Origin: Gallionella sp.
GTDB taxonomy: Bacteria; Pseudomonadota; Gammaproteobacteria; Burkholderiales; Gallionellaceae
Reading direction: 5' to 3'
Assembly (NCBI GenBank): GCA_028714075.1
Contig: JAQTMZ010000007.1
Span: forward strand, 141,466-196,464
DNA length: 54,999 nucleotides
Below are positions 24,429 to 34,899 of the stretch, piece by piece (the stretch's first letter is position 1; each line of letters starts with the position of its first letter). The notes beneath the pieces are model-generated. The model saw only the letters and a list, made by a program, of their open reading frames with translations. It was not told the origin of the DNA and made no database searches. The translations under genes and the position numbers were made by a program.

Positions 24429-26258
24429 ATGAAATTTGCACGTCCTGCATGTTGGATATTTTTCGGGTCGATGTTGGCCGCAAGCGGCGTATACGCGCAG
24501 AACAGCATTACCGCGCTGAACATCGGCGACATCGCTGACGGGGCTACGGTCATCAAGGTTGAATTGGCCCAGCCGCTGGACAGTCTGCCGGCCGGGTTTA
24601 CTACCGATACTCCGCCGCGCATCGTGCTCGATTTTCCCGACACTGTAAACGGAGTGGGCAAATCCGTTCAGGATTTTGCCAAAGGGGGTTTGCGTAGTGC
24701 CAACATTGTCCAGGCGGGCGGGCGCACGCGTTTGGTGATCAACCTTGACCAAATGTTTCCCTACAACACCAAAATCGAAGGCAGCAGCCTGACGATCGCT
24801 TTGCAGGGTAACGCTGTGAAGGCGGGCGGGGGGAGTGGCATATTGCACCTTGCCGAGGCTAAACCTGAGCAGGGCACGCAAAAAACTGCGCCGAGTCCGG
24901 AAGCCAAACCCAAGAAGCAAATCGGGAATGCAGCGCACGAAAAACTGTTGCGCGATGCCGACGAATTAATCAAGAACGGCAAGCCTGCCGAAGCATATAG
25001 CCTGCTGGAACCGCTGGAATTTGAATATTCCGGTGAAGTGCGTTTCGACTATCTGTTCGGGATCGCCGCGCTGGACAGCGGCAAGGCGGACAAGGCAACG
25101 CTCGCCTTCGAGCGGGTGCTGGCGGTTGACCCGAATTTCGCCGGTGCGCGTATGGATATGGCGCGCGCTTATTACCAGCTCGGCGACTTGCAGCGCGCCG
25201 AAACCGAATTCAATGCAGTGATGAAACAAAACCCGCCGGAAGCGGCGCGCGTGGTTATCCAGAAATATCTGGATGCGATTGTTGCGTACGAACAAGCCAA
25301 GCAAACGCGGATTACCGGGTATGTCGAAGGTGTGGTGGGGCACGACAGCAATATTGCAAATAGCAGCACGCAAACGTTTACATTTGCCCTGAATTCCCCG
25401 TGGAGCGGTTTGTTTCCGGGAAATCAATTGCCGCCGGCCGCCAAGCTTACCGGCGCTTATGAAGGGGTTAATGCGGGGGGCGAAATCAGCCGCAGTTTGA
25501 ATGCAAATTGGGGCGTATACGTGGGAGCCGATTTGCGCCAGCACGGCAATATGGCCCAGACTGCCTATGACTCATCCAGCATGGACGGCCGCATCGGCCT
25601 GATGTACGGCTTAGAGCAAAACATTTACAAGCTGTCATTGACCGGTGGGCAATCCTATACGGCAAACTCCATGCGCCGCGATTCGTTGGGTATGAATGCG
25701 GAATGGCAGCACGCCTTTGGCGCCAGCGATCAGGCGAGTGCTTTTGCGCTGTTTGGAAAGAATCGGGCTTCCGGTGTTACTCCTACATCGCTTACGACAG
25801 ATGCGCGTATCGAGGGCAATACCGATCAAACAATCATTGGCGGGGGATGGGTGCATATATTTGCGGATAGCAAAAGCGCTTTGTTTGGCAGCATTTATTT
25901 TGGAAAAGAGCTTGATGTCGCGCCTGTCATATCCGCCGGACTGCCCAATGGTGGCCGTGTCGATGGAAAAAAACGCTTTGAAGGTTTTCGTGTCGGCGGG
26001 CAAATTGGAATTACCGATCAATTGGAAGGGGTTGTCGGCGTAGGCTGGCAAAATGCGGTTTATGGCAACCTGAACAATTTGATTATGGCAAGGCGCAGTG
26101 AAACCACGACGGACCTGTCTCTTGGCGTAAATTGGCATCTCGATAAACTGTGGACGCTCAAGCCGCAAATCGCCGTATCCAAGAAGAATTCGAATCTGGC
26201 CATATACAGCTCGGACCGCACGGATGCATCGTTGACTATTCGCCGTGATTTCAGATAA
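24429..26258 (+). CDS. AMIN-TPR outer-membrane barrel protein, Slam-like
   Basis: 609 residues in three parts. A signal peptide (1-23, SGVYA|QN) leads into an AMIN domain (about 26-125), which usually binds peptidoglycan or the cell envelope. TPR helices follow (about 160-290, with AEAYSLLEPLEFEY and FDYLFGIAALDSGKADKAT). The rest (about 295-609) is rich in alternating strands (GYVEGVVGHDSNIANS, GVYVGADLRQHGNM) and ends in an aromatic/charged IRRDFR, as outer-membrane barrels do. TPR-plus-barrel is the layout of surface lipoprotein assembly modulators (Slam/DUF560, type XI secretion). The start follows AGAGGG. It is 22 bp from a large exported FecR protein that could be its client; this is inference. 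Confidence 0.75.
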   Translation: MKFARPACWIFFGSMLAASGVYAQNSITALNIGDIADGATVIKVELAQPLDSLPAGFTTDTPPRIVLDFPDTVNGVGKSVQDFAKGGLRSANIVQAGGRTRLVINLDQMFPYNTKIEGSSLTIALQGNAVKAGGGSGILHLAEAKPEQGTQKTAPSPEAKPKKQIGNAAHEKLLRDADELIKNGKPAEAYSLLEPLEFEYSGEVRFDYLFGIAALDSGKADKATLAFERVLAVDPNFAGARMDMARAYYQLGDLQRAETEFNAVMKQNPPEAARVVIQKYLDAIVAYEQAKQTRITGYVEGVVGHDSNIANSSTQTFTFALNSPWSGLFPGNQLPPAAKLTGAYEGVNAGGEISRSLNANWGVYVGADLRQHGNMAQTAYDSSSMDGRIGLMYGLEQNIYKLSLTGGQSYTANSMRRDSLGMNAEWQHAFGASDQASAFALFGKNRASGVTPTSLTTDARIEGNTDQTIIGGGWVHIFADSKSALFGSIYFGKELDVAPVISAGLPNGGRVDGKKRFEGFRVGGQIGITDQLEGVVGVGWQNAVYGNLNNLIMARRSETTTDLSLGVNWHLDKLWTLKPQIAVSKKNSNLAIYSSDRTDASLTIRRDFR

Positions 26259-26280
26259 TTTTTTCATGTGAGGTGCCATC

Positions 26281-29200
26281 ATGAACAACGTTAAAAAACT
26301 GTTTGCTCGTTTGGTTATCCTGATTGCCTGCCTGTCGGGTGTGCATCAATCGGCTTGTGCGGCAGTAGCGGGGCATGTTCAATTCGTCAGCGGAGATGTG
26401 CAGATTACCAACCCTGCCGGGCAGACACACCAGGCGCAAAAAGGCGAGGTGATCAGTGAAGGCGATACCCTGACATCCGCACCGTCGGCTTCCGCGCAAA
26501 TCAAGATGCAGGATGGCGGGTTCGTCGCGGTGCGCGCCGACACCAAATTGAAATTTGACCAGTTCGTCTTTGCCGGCAAGCAGGACGGCAGCGAAAAGAG
26601 TTTCTTCTCCTTGTTTAAAGGCGGCTTCCGCGCCGTTACCGGCTTGATTGGGCAGATCAATAAGCAGAACTACAAAATCACGACACCGGCGGCTACGATT
26701 GGTATTCGCGGCACCGACCATGAAACGATGTTGATCGTCCCCAGTAGCTCTTTGGCGCAAATTGCGCCCACCGGCGCTTACAGCAAGGTAAACGTCGGTG
26801 AAACTACGCTGACCACAAACCGGGGAACCATCAACGTGATGCCTAACCAGATGGGTTTTGCGGGTGGCATGGATCAAGCTCCGAAATTGCAACCTCTGAA
26901 TACCAACATATTTACCGTGGCGGCGGCCCCTTTGGCGGCGAAGGCTGATAAAAAAGAAGAAAAGAAGGAAGATAAGAAAGAGCAGGCCGAATCGAAGCAA
27001 GGTGAAAAATCTGCCAAGGGCGACAAAGAGGAAAAGAAGGATGGCAAGCAGGCCGACAAGGGCAATGGCGATGCTAAAGCAAAAGAAGGCACTCAGGCGG
27101 CCAAGCAGGAAGGTGCTGCGACAGAAACCAAACAGGCTAAATCCGAACAGGCTGCTCCGGCAAGCTCAGGACAAGGCACCGCAACTAATGGTAGCCAAGA
27201 CGCAGCGGCAGGAGGTGCAGCACCCGCTCCAGACGTAGCTGCAGTTCCGGCTCCAGCCCCAGCTCCCATTCGTACGACAGCGGCAGTCGATACCATTGCG
27301 CCTAACACCGCACTTATACAGCCGGTTGCGCCAGTAGTAGCAGCCCCTGCAGTTATTGCCACGCCAATCGTTGCGCCGCTGCCGGTATATGTGCCGCCGC
27401 CAATCATTACCACAACAACCGGAACGGTGTTTAATCCGGTCGTCCAGACTGCCACAACGGCCGGGCAAGTGACTACTGTCGTAACAGCGCCCGTTGTGAC
27501 AACGGCCATTGTAACCGCTGTTCCGGCGGATAACCGCATTGCATGGGAGTTGGGCGCCTGGTGGTGGGGGCAGGCGCTTTCTGTGCCTGCCGATGTGGCC
27601 CCCCTTGCCAACCCTCCGTCCTTTACCGATCGTTACGGTTTGAACTCCGCCTATTCGACGAATATAACAATGAACGGTGCGACGGGCGCGGTGAATGGCA
27701 CGGCGGCAGGCGGGATACAGTTTGGCAGTTGGTCTAATGTGACCAATCCGACTTTTACTGACTTTTATCCCTTTGGACCCGGCGGGACTGGCATGGCCGG
27801 AAGCCCGTGGATATATGGTCCGATGGGCTATCGTGATCCATCCACGCCTATCGCCGGAGCGGCATATAGTTATGTTATGGATAGCGCAACGGCACCGACC
27901 AATTTCAGCGCCGGGCTTGCCGGGACATTGAACAGCGCCACGCTTACCGCCAACTTTGCGGCGAACACGGTGGATATTGCCTTGGGGTTGACTTACGCGG
28001 GGATAGCGTGGGGCGCCACCGCTACCGGTATGCCGATTACTGGGGGGAATGGCAGTTTTGTCGGCACGATGGCGATCACCCAAAATGCGGCTGCCTGCGC
28101 TATTTGCTGGGGCAATGTGCAAGGCGGGTTCACCGGGCAGAATTATGTGGGCGCTATTGCGCAATACAGCTTGTGGGATGGCATGAGCAGCGGCGGTATC
28201 GATGGAGCCGTTGCGTTTACGCGGGGAGCCGGGCCGGCAGTGGTTAATACGACGCCTGTAGCTGGCCTTGGCTTCGCTGTTTACGATCAACTAGGCTGGC
28301 CGGGCAGTGCTACAACAGTGGTCAACACGGGGAATGTGCTGACCGGATATACCAGTCCAAACCAGAGTTTCAGTGTGGCTTGTGCGGCAGGCGGATGCAC
28401 CGGCGCACCTGCCGCACAAGCCTTGACAGGAGCCTTGACGGGAATCTATCTGGGTACATGGTCGAGTGGAACAGTTACCTGGTCCGGTTCGGGCACAACC
28501 GGGCCGCAGCACTGGATTACCGGCCCGGTAGCGGGCCCGGCCTATTTGCCGGAAGTGTTGCTGGGTAGCGCAACCTACAGTATGAGCGGAGGGAGCGCGC
28601 CAACGGGCATCGCTGGCGCAGCCGGCACGCTGAATTCCGCCAGCCTGACGGTCAATTTCACGCAACAGACCGTGGCGGTGGCTCTTTCGGCTACAGTGGC
28701 GGGCAACACTTATGTGGTCAGTACCCCGGCAGGCGGTGAAGCGCCGCTGACCGGTTCATATGGCAATAATTCGGTGAATTCGGCGTTCTGGTTTAATGTG
28801 AACTGTGTTGGCTGCATCGGCAATGGCTCGGTGAATGTGGTGGTAAACAATACTGCGACAGTCGTTACAAGCGGTTACATTTCCGGGCAGTTAACCGGGC
28901 AGGGCCTGACCGGCGCAATTTTGAGTTATCAGCTGTCGACCTTAGCCCCGGTAGTCGACACCGTTCAGGGGGTGGCGGCATTCGGCTTGTCGCCCGGTAC
29001 CCCTATCAACACGGCGACTGCCTACCGGCTTGCGGGAGGAATTATCCCGACCGGTCTGTTTCAAGGGAACAGCGGTGGCGCCATCGGTGGCTATAACAAT
29101 TCCACCCGGGCCATTTTTGACGCGGCTGCCAATCTGACCCAGTTTGATGCCAACACCAATGGTTGGCCCAATACCCTGTCGATCACTGGCGCTACTGCGA

Positions 29201-29772
29201 TGGAACGCGGCACCGATCCGATCAGCGGCATCAGTTGGGGGCGCTGGGCGGGCGGAACCTTGAGCACCCAAGATCGTACTGTAGTTGGCGCGACACCCTT
29301 CACTCAGGCGACCCCGGCATCGGGTGTGCATTGGATTGCGGGCCCCAACATGACAGGCCCGGTCGATTTGCCGGTGAGCGGCACGTTCAACTATGTGTTT
29401 GCCGGGGGGACGACGCCGACCGATCAGGCCGGCACAACCGGTGTCTTGCAAGGCGCGACCTTGTCGGCGAATTTTACCGCTATGACTGTCAATACCGGCG
29501 TCACAGTGGCGATGCCGACTGCGACGATTACCGCAAATGCAACCGGCTTACCTATTACGAATGGATTTTTTGGCGGGGACTCAAAAATGATTGTGCAGGC
29601 CGGCATAACGTCCAGCGTGACTTGCGCGGGAGCCGGTTGTGGTGCTGCCGGTACCCATAGTGCAAAAGTAAATGGCGTGTTCACCGGTGCCGGAGGGATA
29701 GGTGCTGCCGTGTTGTATGGCCTGCAAACGGGGGCAACAACCGTGGGTGGGGTGGCGGCATTTCATCGTTAA
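26281..29772 (+). CDS. Large FecR-domain exported protein with three C-terminal barrel-like repeats
   Basis: 1163 residues, with GAGGTG before the ATG at 26281. A signal peptide (1-28) precedes a FecR domain (about 30-165; GDTLTSAPSASAQIKMQDGG, then ITTPAATIGIRGTDHE). A Lys/Glu-rich linker (about 219-262), an Ala/Gln/Pro stretch and a Val/Pro region follow to about 420. Three related units cover about 455-650, 719-902 and 973-1163. Their shared pattern is SG...GxW, PxGP, PTxxAGxxGxLxxAxLxxNF, then a cysteine pair, GxFTGxxxxGAxxxYxL and VxGVAAF. The pattern recalls lipocalin/TbpB-type barrels of type XI secretion cargo. The Slam-like gene upstream would be the exporter. The cargo idea is not proven. 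Confidence 0.72.
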   Translation: MNNVKKLFARLVILIACLSGVHQSACAAVAGHVQFVSGDVQITNPAGQTHQAQKGEVISEGDTLTSAPSASAQIKMQDGGFVAVRADTKLKFDQFVFAGKQDGSEKSFFSLFKGGFRAVTGLIGQINKQNYKITTPAATIGIRGTDHETMLIVPSSSLAQIAPTGAYSKVNVGETTLTTNRGTINVMPNQMGFAGGMDQAPKLQPLNTNIFTVAAAPLAAKADKKEEKKEDKKEQAESKQGEKSAKGDKEEKKDGKQADKGNGDAKAKEGTQAAKQEGAATETKQAKSEQAAPASSGQGTATNGSQDAAAGGAAPAPDVAAVPAPAPAPIRTTAAVDTIAPNTALIQPVAPVVAAPAVIATPIVAPLPVYVPPPIITTTTGTVFNPVVQTATTAGQVTTVVTAPVVTTAIVTAVPADNRIAWELGAWWWGQALSVPADVAPLANPPSFTDRYGLNSAYSTNITMNGATGAVNGTAAGGIQFGSWSNVTNPTFTDFYPFGPGGTGMAGSPWIYGPMGYRDPSTPIAGAAYSYVMDSATAPTNFSAGLAGTLNSATLTANFAANTVDIALGLTYAGIAWGATATGMPITGGNGSFVGTMAITQNAAACAICWGNVQGGFTGQNYVGAIAQYSLWDGMSSGGIDGAVAFTRGAGPAVVNTTPVAGLGFAVYDQLGWPGSATTVVNTGNVLTGYTSPNQSFSVACAAGGCTGAPAAQALTGALTGIYLGTWSSGTVTWSGSGTTGPQHWITGPVAGPAYLPEVLLGSATYSMSGGSAPTGIAGAAGTLNSASLTVNFTQQTVAVALSATVAGNTYVVSTPAGGEAPLTGSYGNNSVNSAFWFNVNCVGCIGNGSVNVVVNNTATVVTSGYISGQLTGQGLTGAILSYQLSTLAPVVDTVQGVAAFGLSPGTPINTATAYRLAGGIIPTGLFQGNSGGAIGGYNNSTRAIFDAAANLTQFDANTNGWPNTLSITGATAMERGTDPISGISWGRWAGGTLSTQDRTVVGATPFTQATPASGVHWIAGPNMTGPVDLPVSGTFNYVFAGGTTPTDQAGTTGVLQGATLSANFTAMTVNTGVTVAMPTATITANATGLPITNGFFGGDSKMIVQAGITSSVTCAGAGCGAAGTHSAKVNGVFTGAGGIGAAVLYGLQTGATTVGGVAAFHR

Positions 29773-29799
29773 ACTGTTCTCACCCCGCATTAAAACACT

Positions 29800-29830
29800 C
29801 AAACCCGCAACCGCGGGTTTGGGTTTTTTG
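29800..29830 (+). terminator. Rho-independent terminator after the FecR-domain gene
   Basis: Stem CAAACCCGC (29800-29808), loop AACC, stem GCGGGTTTG (29813-29821), then GGTTTTTT. It closes the two-gene unit 24429-29772. Confidence 0.88.
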
Positions 29831-30058
29831 CAAATTGAGCCTTAACGATGGCGGCACAAAACCCTGCTTGAAACATATCTGCTGGAAGACGAATAACCGG
29901 AGGGATATCAGATTTTACAAAGTGCTTTTTTAACATCGGATGGTATACTTCCAGCCGTTGGAAATGGTGGGACGTAAAATATGCGTGTTCAGCATACAGG
30001 CGAATGCACCGAATGAAATTTTGTTTCAGGTTTTTTATTTTTTTGAAGAGGACTGGTA

Positions 30059-30847
30059 ATGGTGAAAACTAACAAATTTGCAGTGCTGGCAATTCTGGGT
30101 GCGCTGGCGGTTAACCCCGCCGTTGCCGAAGATAAATCTGCCGCTATGGTGAACGGCATTTCAATCCCGCAAGCCCGCGTGGATATGCGTGTCAAGGCCG
30201 CCGTTGCGCAAGGCCAGGCCGACAGCCCGGAATTGCGCAAGGCGATCCGCGATGACATGATCAACCTTGAAGTGATGGTGCAAGAGGCAACCAAGCTTGG
30301 CCTGAACAAGAACGACGAGGTGGTGCAACAAACCGAACTTGCCAAGCAATCGGTGCTGGTCGGCGCATTCGTGCAGGACTACGCAAAAAATCACCCGATC
30401 AGCGAAGACCAGCTCAAGCAGGAATATGACAAACTGAAAGCCAAGCTGGGCGACAAGGAATACAACGTCCGCCACATTCTGGTCGATACCGAAGCAGAGG
30501 CCAAATCCATCATCGCACTGCTAGCCAAGAAGGGTAATAAATTCGAGAAGCTGGCCGAGAAATCCAAAGATGCCGGTTCTGCAACGCAAGGCGGCTCATT
30601 GGGCTGGGCGGTACCAAGCAACTTTGTTCCGCCGTTCGCCAACGCAGTGCTTAATCTGAAAAAAGGCGAAAGAACCAAAGATCCGGTGCAAACCCAATTC
30701 GGTTGGCATGTCATTATGGTGGATGATATACGCGACCTGAAAGTGCCGGCGCTGGATGAACTCAAGCCGCAATTACAACAACGCTTGCAACAACAATCGA
30801 TTAAAAAGGCGATTGACGATTTGCGCGCCAAGGCAAAAATCGAGTAA
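30059..30847 (+). CDS. Periplasmic PpiC-type peptidyl-prolyl isomerase (parvulin)
   Basis: 262 residues with a signal peptide (MVKTNKFAVLAILGALAVNPAVA|ED), so periplasmic. A SurA-like N-terminal region (about 30-130) precedes a parvulin/PpiC domain (about 134-225) with VRHILVDTEAEA, GGSLGWAVPSNFVPPFANAV and TQFGWHVIMVDDI. Parvulins catalyse proline isomerisation and SurA-type members also chaperone outer-membrane proteins. The ATG at 30059 follows GAGGA. It has its own terminator and lies just after the barrel/FecR pair, which may need such a chaperone. Confidence 0.9.
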   Translation: MVKTNKFAVLAILGALAVNPAVAEDKSAAMVNGISIPQARVDMRVKAAVAQGQADSPELRKAIRDDMINLEVMVQEATKLGLNKNDEVVQQTELAKQSVLVGAFVQDYAKNHPISEDQLKQEYDKLKAKLGDKEYNVRHILVDTEAEAKSIIALLAKKGNKFEKLAEKSKDAGSATQGGSLGWAVPSNFVPPFANAVLNLKKGERTKDPVQTQFGWHVIMVDDIRDLKVPALDELKPQLQQRLQQQSIKKAIDDLRAKAKIE

Positions 30848-30864
30848 TTGGTTTTAACGGAAAA

Positions 30865-30892
30865 AAAGGGACGCTGCTGGCGTCCCTTTTTT
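30865..30892. terminator. Bidirectional terminator between ppiC-like gene and guaA
   Basis: GGGACGC (30868-30874), loop TGCTG, GCGTCCC (30880-30886), preceded by an A-run and followed by a T-run. It can serve the convergent genes on both strands. Confidence 0.9.
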
Positions 30893-30927
30893 ATTGCCTG
30901 TTGGCGAGTTGTGCCGGAATCGGCAAA

Positions 30928-32508
30928 TCATTCCCACTCGATCGTGGCGGGCGGCTTGCCGGAGATGTCATACACCACACGGTTGATGCCGCGCACTTCG
31001 TTGATGATGCGGTTGGAGACCTTGCCCAGTAGTTCATAAGGCAGGTGCGCCCAGTGCGCGGTCATGAAGTCCTGCGTCTGCACCGCACGCAATGCCACTA
31101 CCCATTCGTAGGTGCGCCCGTCGCCCATCACGCCGACGCTTTTGACCGGCAGGAACACGGTGAATGCTTGCGAGGTTTTGGCGTACCAGGACTGGCCATT
31201 TTCATCCTTGGTGGCGTGCAACTCTTCGATGAAGATGGCATCCGCACGGCGCAGCAGGTCGGCGTATTCGCGCTTCACTTCGCCGAGGATGCGCACCCCC
31301 AGGCCGGGGCCGGGAAACGGATGGCGGTACACCATATCGTGCGGCAGGCCCAATGCGACGCCGAGTTCGCGCACCTCGTCCTTGAACAGCTCGCGCAGCG
31401 GCTCCAGCAGCTTGAGGTGCAGGCTTTCCGGCAGTCCGCCGACATTGTGATGCGATTTGATGGTGTGGGCTTTTTTGGTCTTCGCGCCGGCGGACTCGAT
31501 CACATCCGGGTAGATGGTACCCTGTGCCAGCCATTTGGCTTGCGGGAGTTTCTTGGCTTCGCGCTGGAACACCTCGACGAATTCGCGCCCGATGATTTTG
31601 CGCTTCTGCTCCGGGTCGGTGACGCCGGTCAGATGCTGCAAAAATTCCTTGCTGGCATCCACATGGATAACCTTCATATGCAGGTGATTGCCAAAGGTTT
31701 TCATCACCTGCTCTGCTTCGTTCAGGCGCAGCAGGCCGTTGTCCACGAACACGCAGGTCAGTTGATCGCCGATGGCGCGATGGATCAACGCCGCCGCGAC
31801 CGAAGAATCCACTCCGCCGGATAGCCCCAGAATCACCTCGTCGCTGCCGACTTGGGCGCGGATTTTCTCTACCGCTTCGCCGATGTAGTCAGGCATATTC
31901 CAGTCTTGCGCGCAGCCGCAGATGTCATGCACGAAGCGACCGAGCATCGCCTTGCCCTGATGGGTATGGGTCACCTCGGGATGGAATTGCAGCGCGTAAA
32001 AACGCCGCGTTTCGTCCGCCATGCCGGCGATCGGTGTGGTGGGATTGCTGGCGATCACCGAGAAACCCGGCGGCAGCGCGGTTACCTTGTCGCCGTGGCT
32101 CATCCACACGTCGATCAGGCCGTGGCCTTGCGTATTGGCGCGATCTTGTATGTCGCGCAGCAGCGCGGAATGCCCCTGTGCGCGGATTTCCGCATAGCCG
32201 AATTCGCGCACCAGCCCGTTTTCCACCGCACCGCCCAGTTGCGCCGCCATGGTTTGCATGCCGTAGCAGATACCCAGCACTGGTACACCGAGTTCGAATA
32301 CGGCCAGCGGCGCGCGCGGCGTGTCGCCTTCGGTCACCGAATTCGGCCCGCCGGAGAGGATGATGCCGCTCGGGTTAAATTTGCGAATAAATTCATCACC
32401 CACATCGTAAGGATGCAACTCGCAATAAACGTGAGTCTCTCGCACGCGGCGCGCGATGAGTTGGGTGTACTGGGAACCGAAGTCGAGGATGAGGATTTTT
32501 TTATGCAT
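30928..32508 (-). CDS. guaA: GMP synthase (glutamine-hydrolysing)
   Basis: Converts XMP to GMP with glutamine and ATP. 526 residues: a class I glutamine amidotransferase domain (about 1-205; nucleophile cysteine in VLGICYGMQ, base histidine in LQFHPEVTH), an ATP pyrophosphatase domain with the P-loop [12 protein letters not shown] (near 238-249), and a C-terminal dimerisation domain ending in PPATIEWE. It follows guaB but with a four-helix-bundle gene between them. Downstream is a bidirectional terminator. Confidence 0.97.
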   Translation of the reverse strand: MHKKILILDFGSQYTQLIARRVRETHVYCELHPYDVGDEFIRKFNPSGIILSGGPNSVTEGDTPRAPLAVFELGVPVLGICYGMQTMAAQLGGAVENGLVREFGYAEIRAQGHSALLRDIQDRANTQGHGLIDVWMSHGDKVTALPPGFSVIASNPTTPIAGMADETRRFYALQFHPEVTHTHQGKAMLGRFVHDICGCAQDWNMPDYIGEAVEKIRAQVGSDEVILGLSGGVDSSVAAALIHRAIGDQLTCVFVDNGLLRLNEAEQVMKTFGNHLHMKVIHVDASKEFLQHLTGVTDPEQKRKIIGREFVEVFQREAKKLPQAKWLAQGTIYPDVIESAGAKTKKAHTIKSHHNVGGLPESLHLKLLEPLRELFKDEVRELGVALGLPHDMVYRHPFPGPGLGVRILGEVKREYADLLRRADAIFIEELHATKDENGQSWYAKTSQAFTVFLPVKSVGVMGDGRTYEWVVALRAVQTQDFMTAHWAHLPYELLGKVSNRIINEVRGINRVVYDISGKPPATIEWE

Positions 32509-32523
32509 GGGAGCAAGAGGATA

Positions 32524-32932
32524 GGGGCTGGAGATTAGGGGTTAGGGAGCTTTGCTTTAAGTGAATGTTGCAGGCCGCGCAACATGCGACCAATTCCTCC
32601 CGTTTTTTCCAGTAGCTTAATTAGTTCACTTTCCGCAAAGTAATTCAGTTGGTGGGCAAGAATGATTTGTGTTTCTATTTCTGCCAATGAACCCATGGCT
32701 ATTGATATGAAACGTAAGAACTCCTTTGTCGAATCTCGTGCGTGTCCTTCCGCGATATTAGATGGGATTGAAACTGCGGCACGCTGCATTTGGCTGCTTA
32801 GTCCAAATGCTTCAAATTTCGGGAAATCAGGAGTCAGAGTATAAATAGCCGTCGCTAATTGCATTCCTGCCTGCCAGACTTTAAGGTCGCGAAAACTCTG
32901 AATTTCCATACTGCTCTCTAGTCTCCAGCCCC
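32524..32932. repeat. Imperfect inverted repeats flanking the four-helix-bundle gene
   Basis: GGGGCTGGAGATTAGGGG (32524-32541) is matched by TCTCTAGTCTCCAGCCCC (32915-32932), 15 of 18 positions complementary. One arm covers the stop of the gene at 32535 and the other sits just upstream of its start at 32909. The arrangement suggests a small mobile gene unit inserted into the guaB-guaA operon. Confidence 0.55.
32535..32909 (-). CDS. Four-helix-bundle protein, S23/IVP family
   Basis: 124 residues in the family related to proteins encoded in 23S rRNA intervening sequences. The start [18 protein letters not shown], central [23 protein letters not shown] and tail [19 protein letters not shown] are its hallmarks. 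The function is unknown. It interrupts guaB-guaA, leaving 36 bp to guaB and 26 bp to guaA, and is flanked by imperfect inverted repeats. Such genes are frequently found as lone insertions in bacterial operons. Confidence 0.93.
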   Translation of the reverse strand: MEIQSFRDLKVWQAGMQLATAIYTLTPDFPKFEAFGLSSQMQRAAVSIPSNIAEGHARDSTKEFLRFISIAMGSLAEIETQIILAHQLNYFAESELIKLLEKTGGIGRMLRGLQHSLKAKLPNP

Positions 32933-32945
32933 AAATCCCCAGCCT

Positions 32946-34406
32946 TTAATCAACATGATAATTCGGTGCTTCCTTGGTGATCTGCACATCATGCACATGC
33001 GACTCACGGATACCGGCGGAGGTGATTTCGACGAACTCGGCCTTGGTGTGCATGGTGGCGATGTCGGCGCAGCCGAGGTAGCCCATGCTGGAGCGCAAAC
33101 CGCCCATCAGCTGATGTATCACCGCCAGCACGCTGCCCTTGTAGGGCACGCGCCCTTCCACGCCTTCCGGTACCAGCTTGTCCTGATTGGCTTCGCCTTC
33201 CTGGAAATAGCGGTCGCTGGAGCCTTGCTGCATCGCGCTCAAGCTGCCCATGCCGCGATAGGATTTGTAGGAGCGCCCCTGATAAAGCTCGATCTCGCCG
33301 GGCGCTTCTTCTGTCCCGGCAAATAATCCGCCCAGCATCACGGTATGCGCGCCTGCCGCAATGGCTTTGGCGATGTCACCGGAGTAGCGGATGCCGCCGT
33401 CGGCGATCAACGGTACACCGGTTCCCTGCAAGGCTTTCGCCACCCCTTGAATCGCGGCGATCTGCGGCACGCCGACCCCTGCGACGATGCGCGTGGTGCA
33501 AATCGAACCGGGGCCGATGCCGACTTTTACGCCGTCCGCACCATGATCCAGCAAAGCCTGCGCCGCCGAACCGGTCGCGATATTTCCGCCGATCACGTCA
33601 ACCTGGGGGAAATTGTTTTTTACCCATTTGACGCGGCTCAGCACGCCCTGTGAATGGCCGTGCGCAGTGTCTACCACGATCACGTCTACGCCTGCCTCGG
33701 CCAGCAATGCAATGCGTTCTTCCGTGCCTTCACCCACGCCGACCGCCGCGCCGACACGCAGGCGGCCAAAACTGTCTTTGTTGGCCGACGGGTGCTCGCT
33801 GGATTTCAGTATGTCTTTTACCGTCATTAACCCGCGCAGCTCGAATGCGTCATTGACCACCAGCACGCGCTCGATGCGATGCCGGTGCATCAGGTTGCGC
33901 GCCTCTTCCAGGCTGGCATTTTCCTTGACGGTAATCAGCCGTTCGCGCGGCGTCATGATGTTCTGGATCGGCTGATCTAGGTTGTTTTCGAAGCGCAGGT
34001 CGCGGTTGGTCACAATGCCCACCAGCAGCTTGCCTTGCACCACCGGCAAACCGGAAATCTTGTGCTGGCGCGTCAAGCCGAGCACGTTGCGCACGGTCAT
34101 GTCCGGCGTAATGGTGATGGGTTCCTTGACCACGCCGCTTTCAAAACGTTTGACCTTGGCGACTTTGGCGGCCTGCGCGGGCCCGGACATGTTTTTATGC
34201 ACAATACCGATGCCGCCTTCTTGCGCCAAAGCAATCGCCAGGCGCGATTCCGTGACGGTGTCCATCGCGGAAGACAGCAACGGAATATTCAGGCTGATGT
34301 TGCGGGTGAGCTGGGTGCGCAGGCTGACATCGCGCGGCAACACGTTGGAATAGGCAGGAACGAGCAGGACGTCGTCAAAGGTTAGTGCTTTTTGAATGAT
34401 GCGCAT
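32946..34406 (-). CDS. guaB: IMP dehydrogenase
   Basis: Oxidises IMP to XMP with NAD, the committed step to guanine nucleotides. 486 residues: a TIM barrel interrupted by two CBS domains (about 95-205), which regulate the enzyme by nucleotide binding. The catalytic loop GSICTTRIV holds the active-site cysteine (near 303), and the flap is in the C-terminal [10 protein letters not shown]. It leads the guaB, four-helix bundle, guaA operon. Confidence 0.97.
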   Translation of the reverse strand: MRIIQKALTFDDVLLVPAYSNVLPRDVSLRTQLTRNISLNIPLLSSAMDTVTESRLAIALAQEGGIGIVHKNMSGPAQAAKVAKVKRFESGVVKEPITITPDMTVRNVLGLTRQHKISGLPVVQGKLLVGIVTNRDLRFENNLDQPIQNIMTPRERLITVKENASLEEARNLMHRHRIERVLVVNDAFELRGLMTVKDILKSSEHPSANKDSFGRLRVGAAVGVGEGTEERIALLAEAGVDVIVVDTAHGHSQGVLSRVKWVKNNFPQVDVIGGNIATGSAAQALLDHGADGVKVGIGPGSICTTRIVAGVGVPQIAAIQGVAKALQGTGVPLIADGGIRYSGDIAKAIAAGAHTVMLGGLFAGTEEAPGEIELYQGRSYKSYRGMGSLSAMQQGSSDRYFQEGEANQDKLVPEGVEGRVPYKGSVLAVIHQLMGGLRSSMGYLGCADIATMHTKAEFVEITSAGIRESHVHDVQITKEAPNYHVD

Positions 34407-34489
34407 GGAACAACCTCCGGCAAAGAGCGCATTATACGCATGCCGGGCAGGCCGGTAAATTGCTTCCTCGGTCTATTTGATTAACGGGG

Positions 34490-34870
<381 letters not shown>

Positions 34871-34899
34871 TTATTGTATCAAGAGGAGTATAGGTTGCG

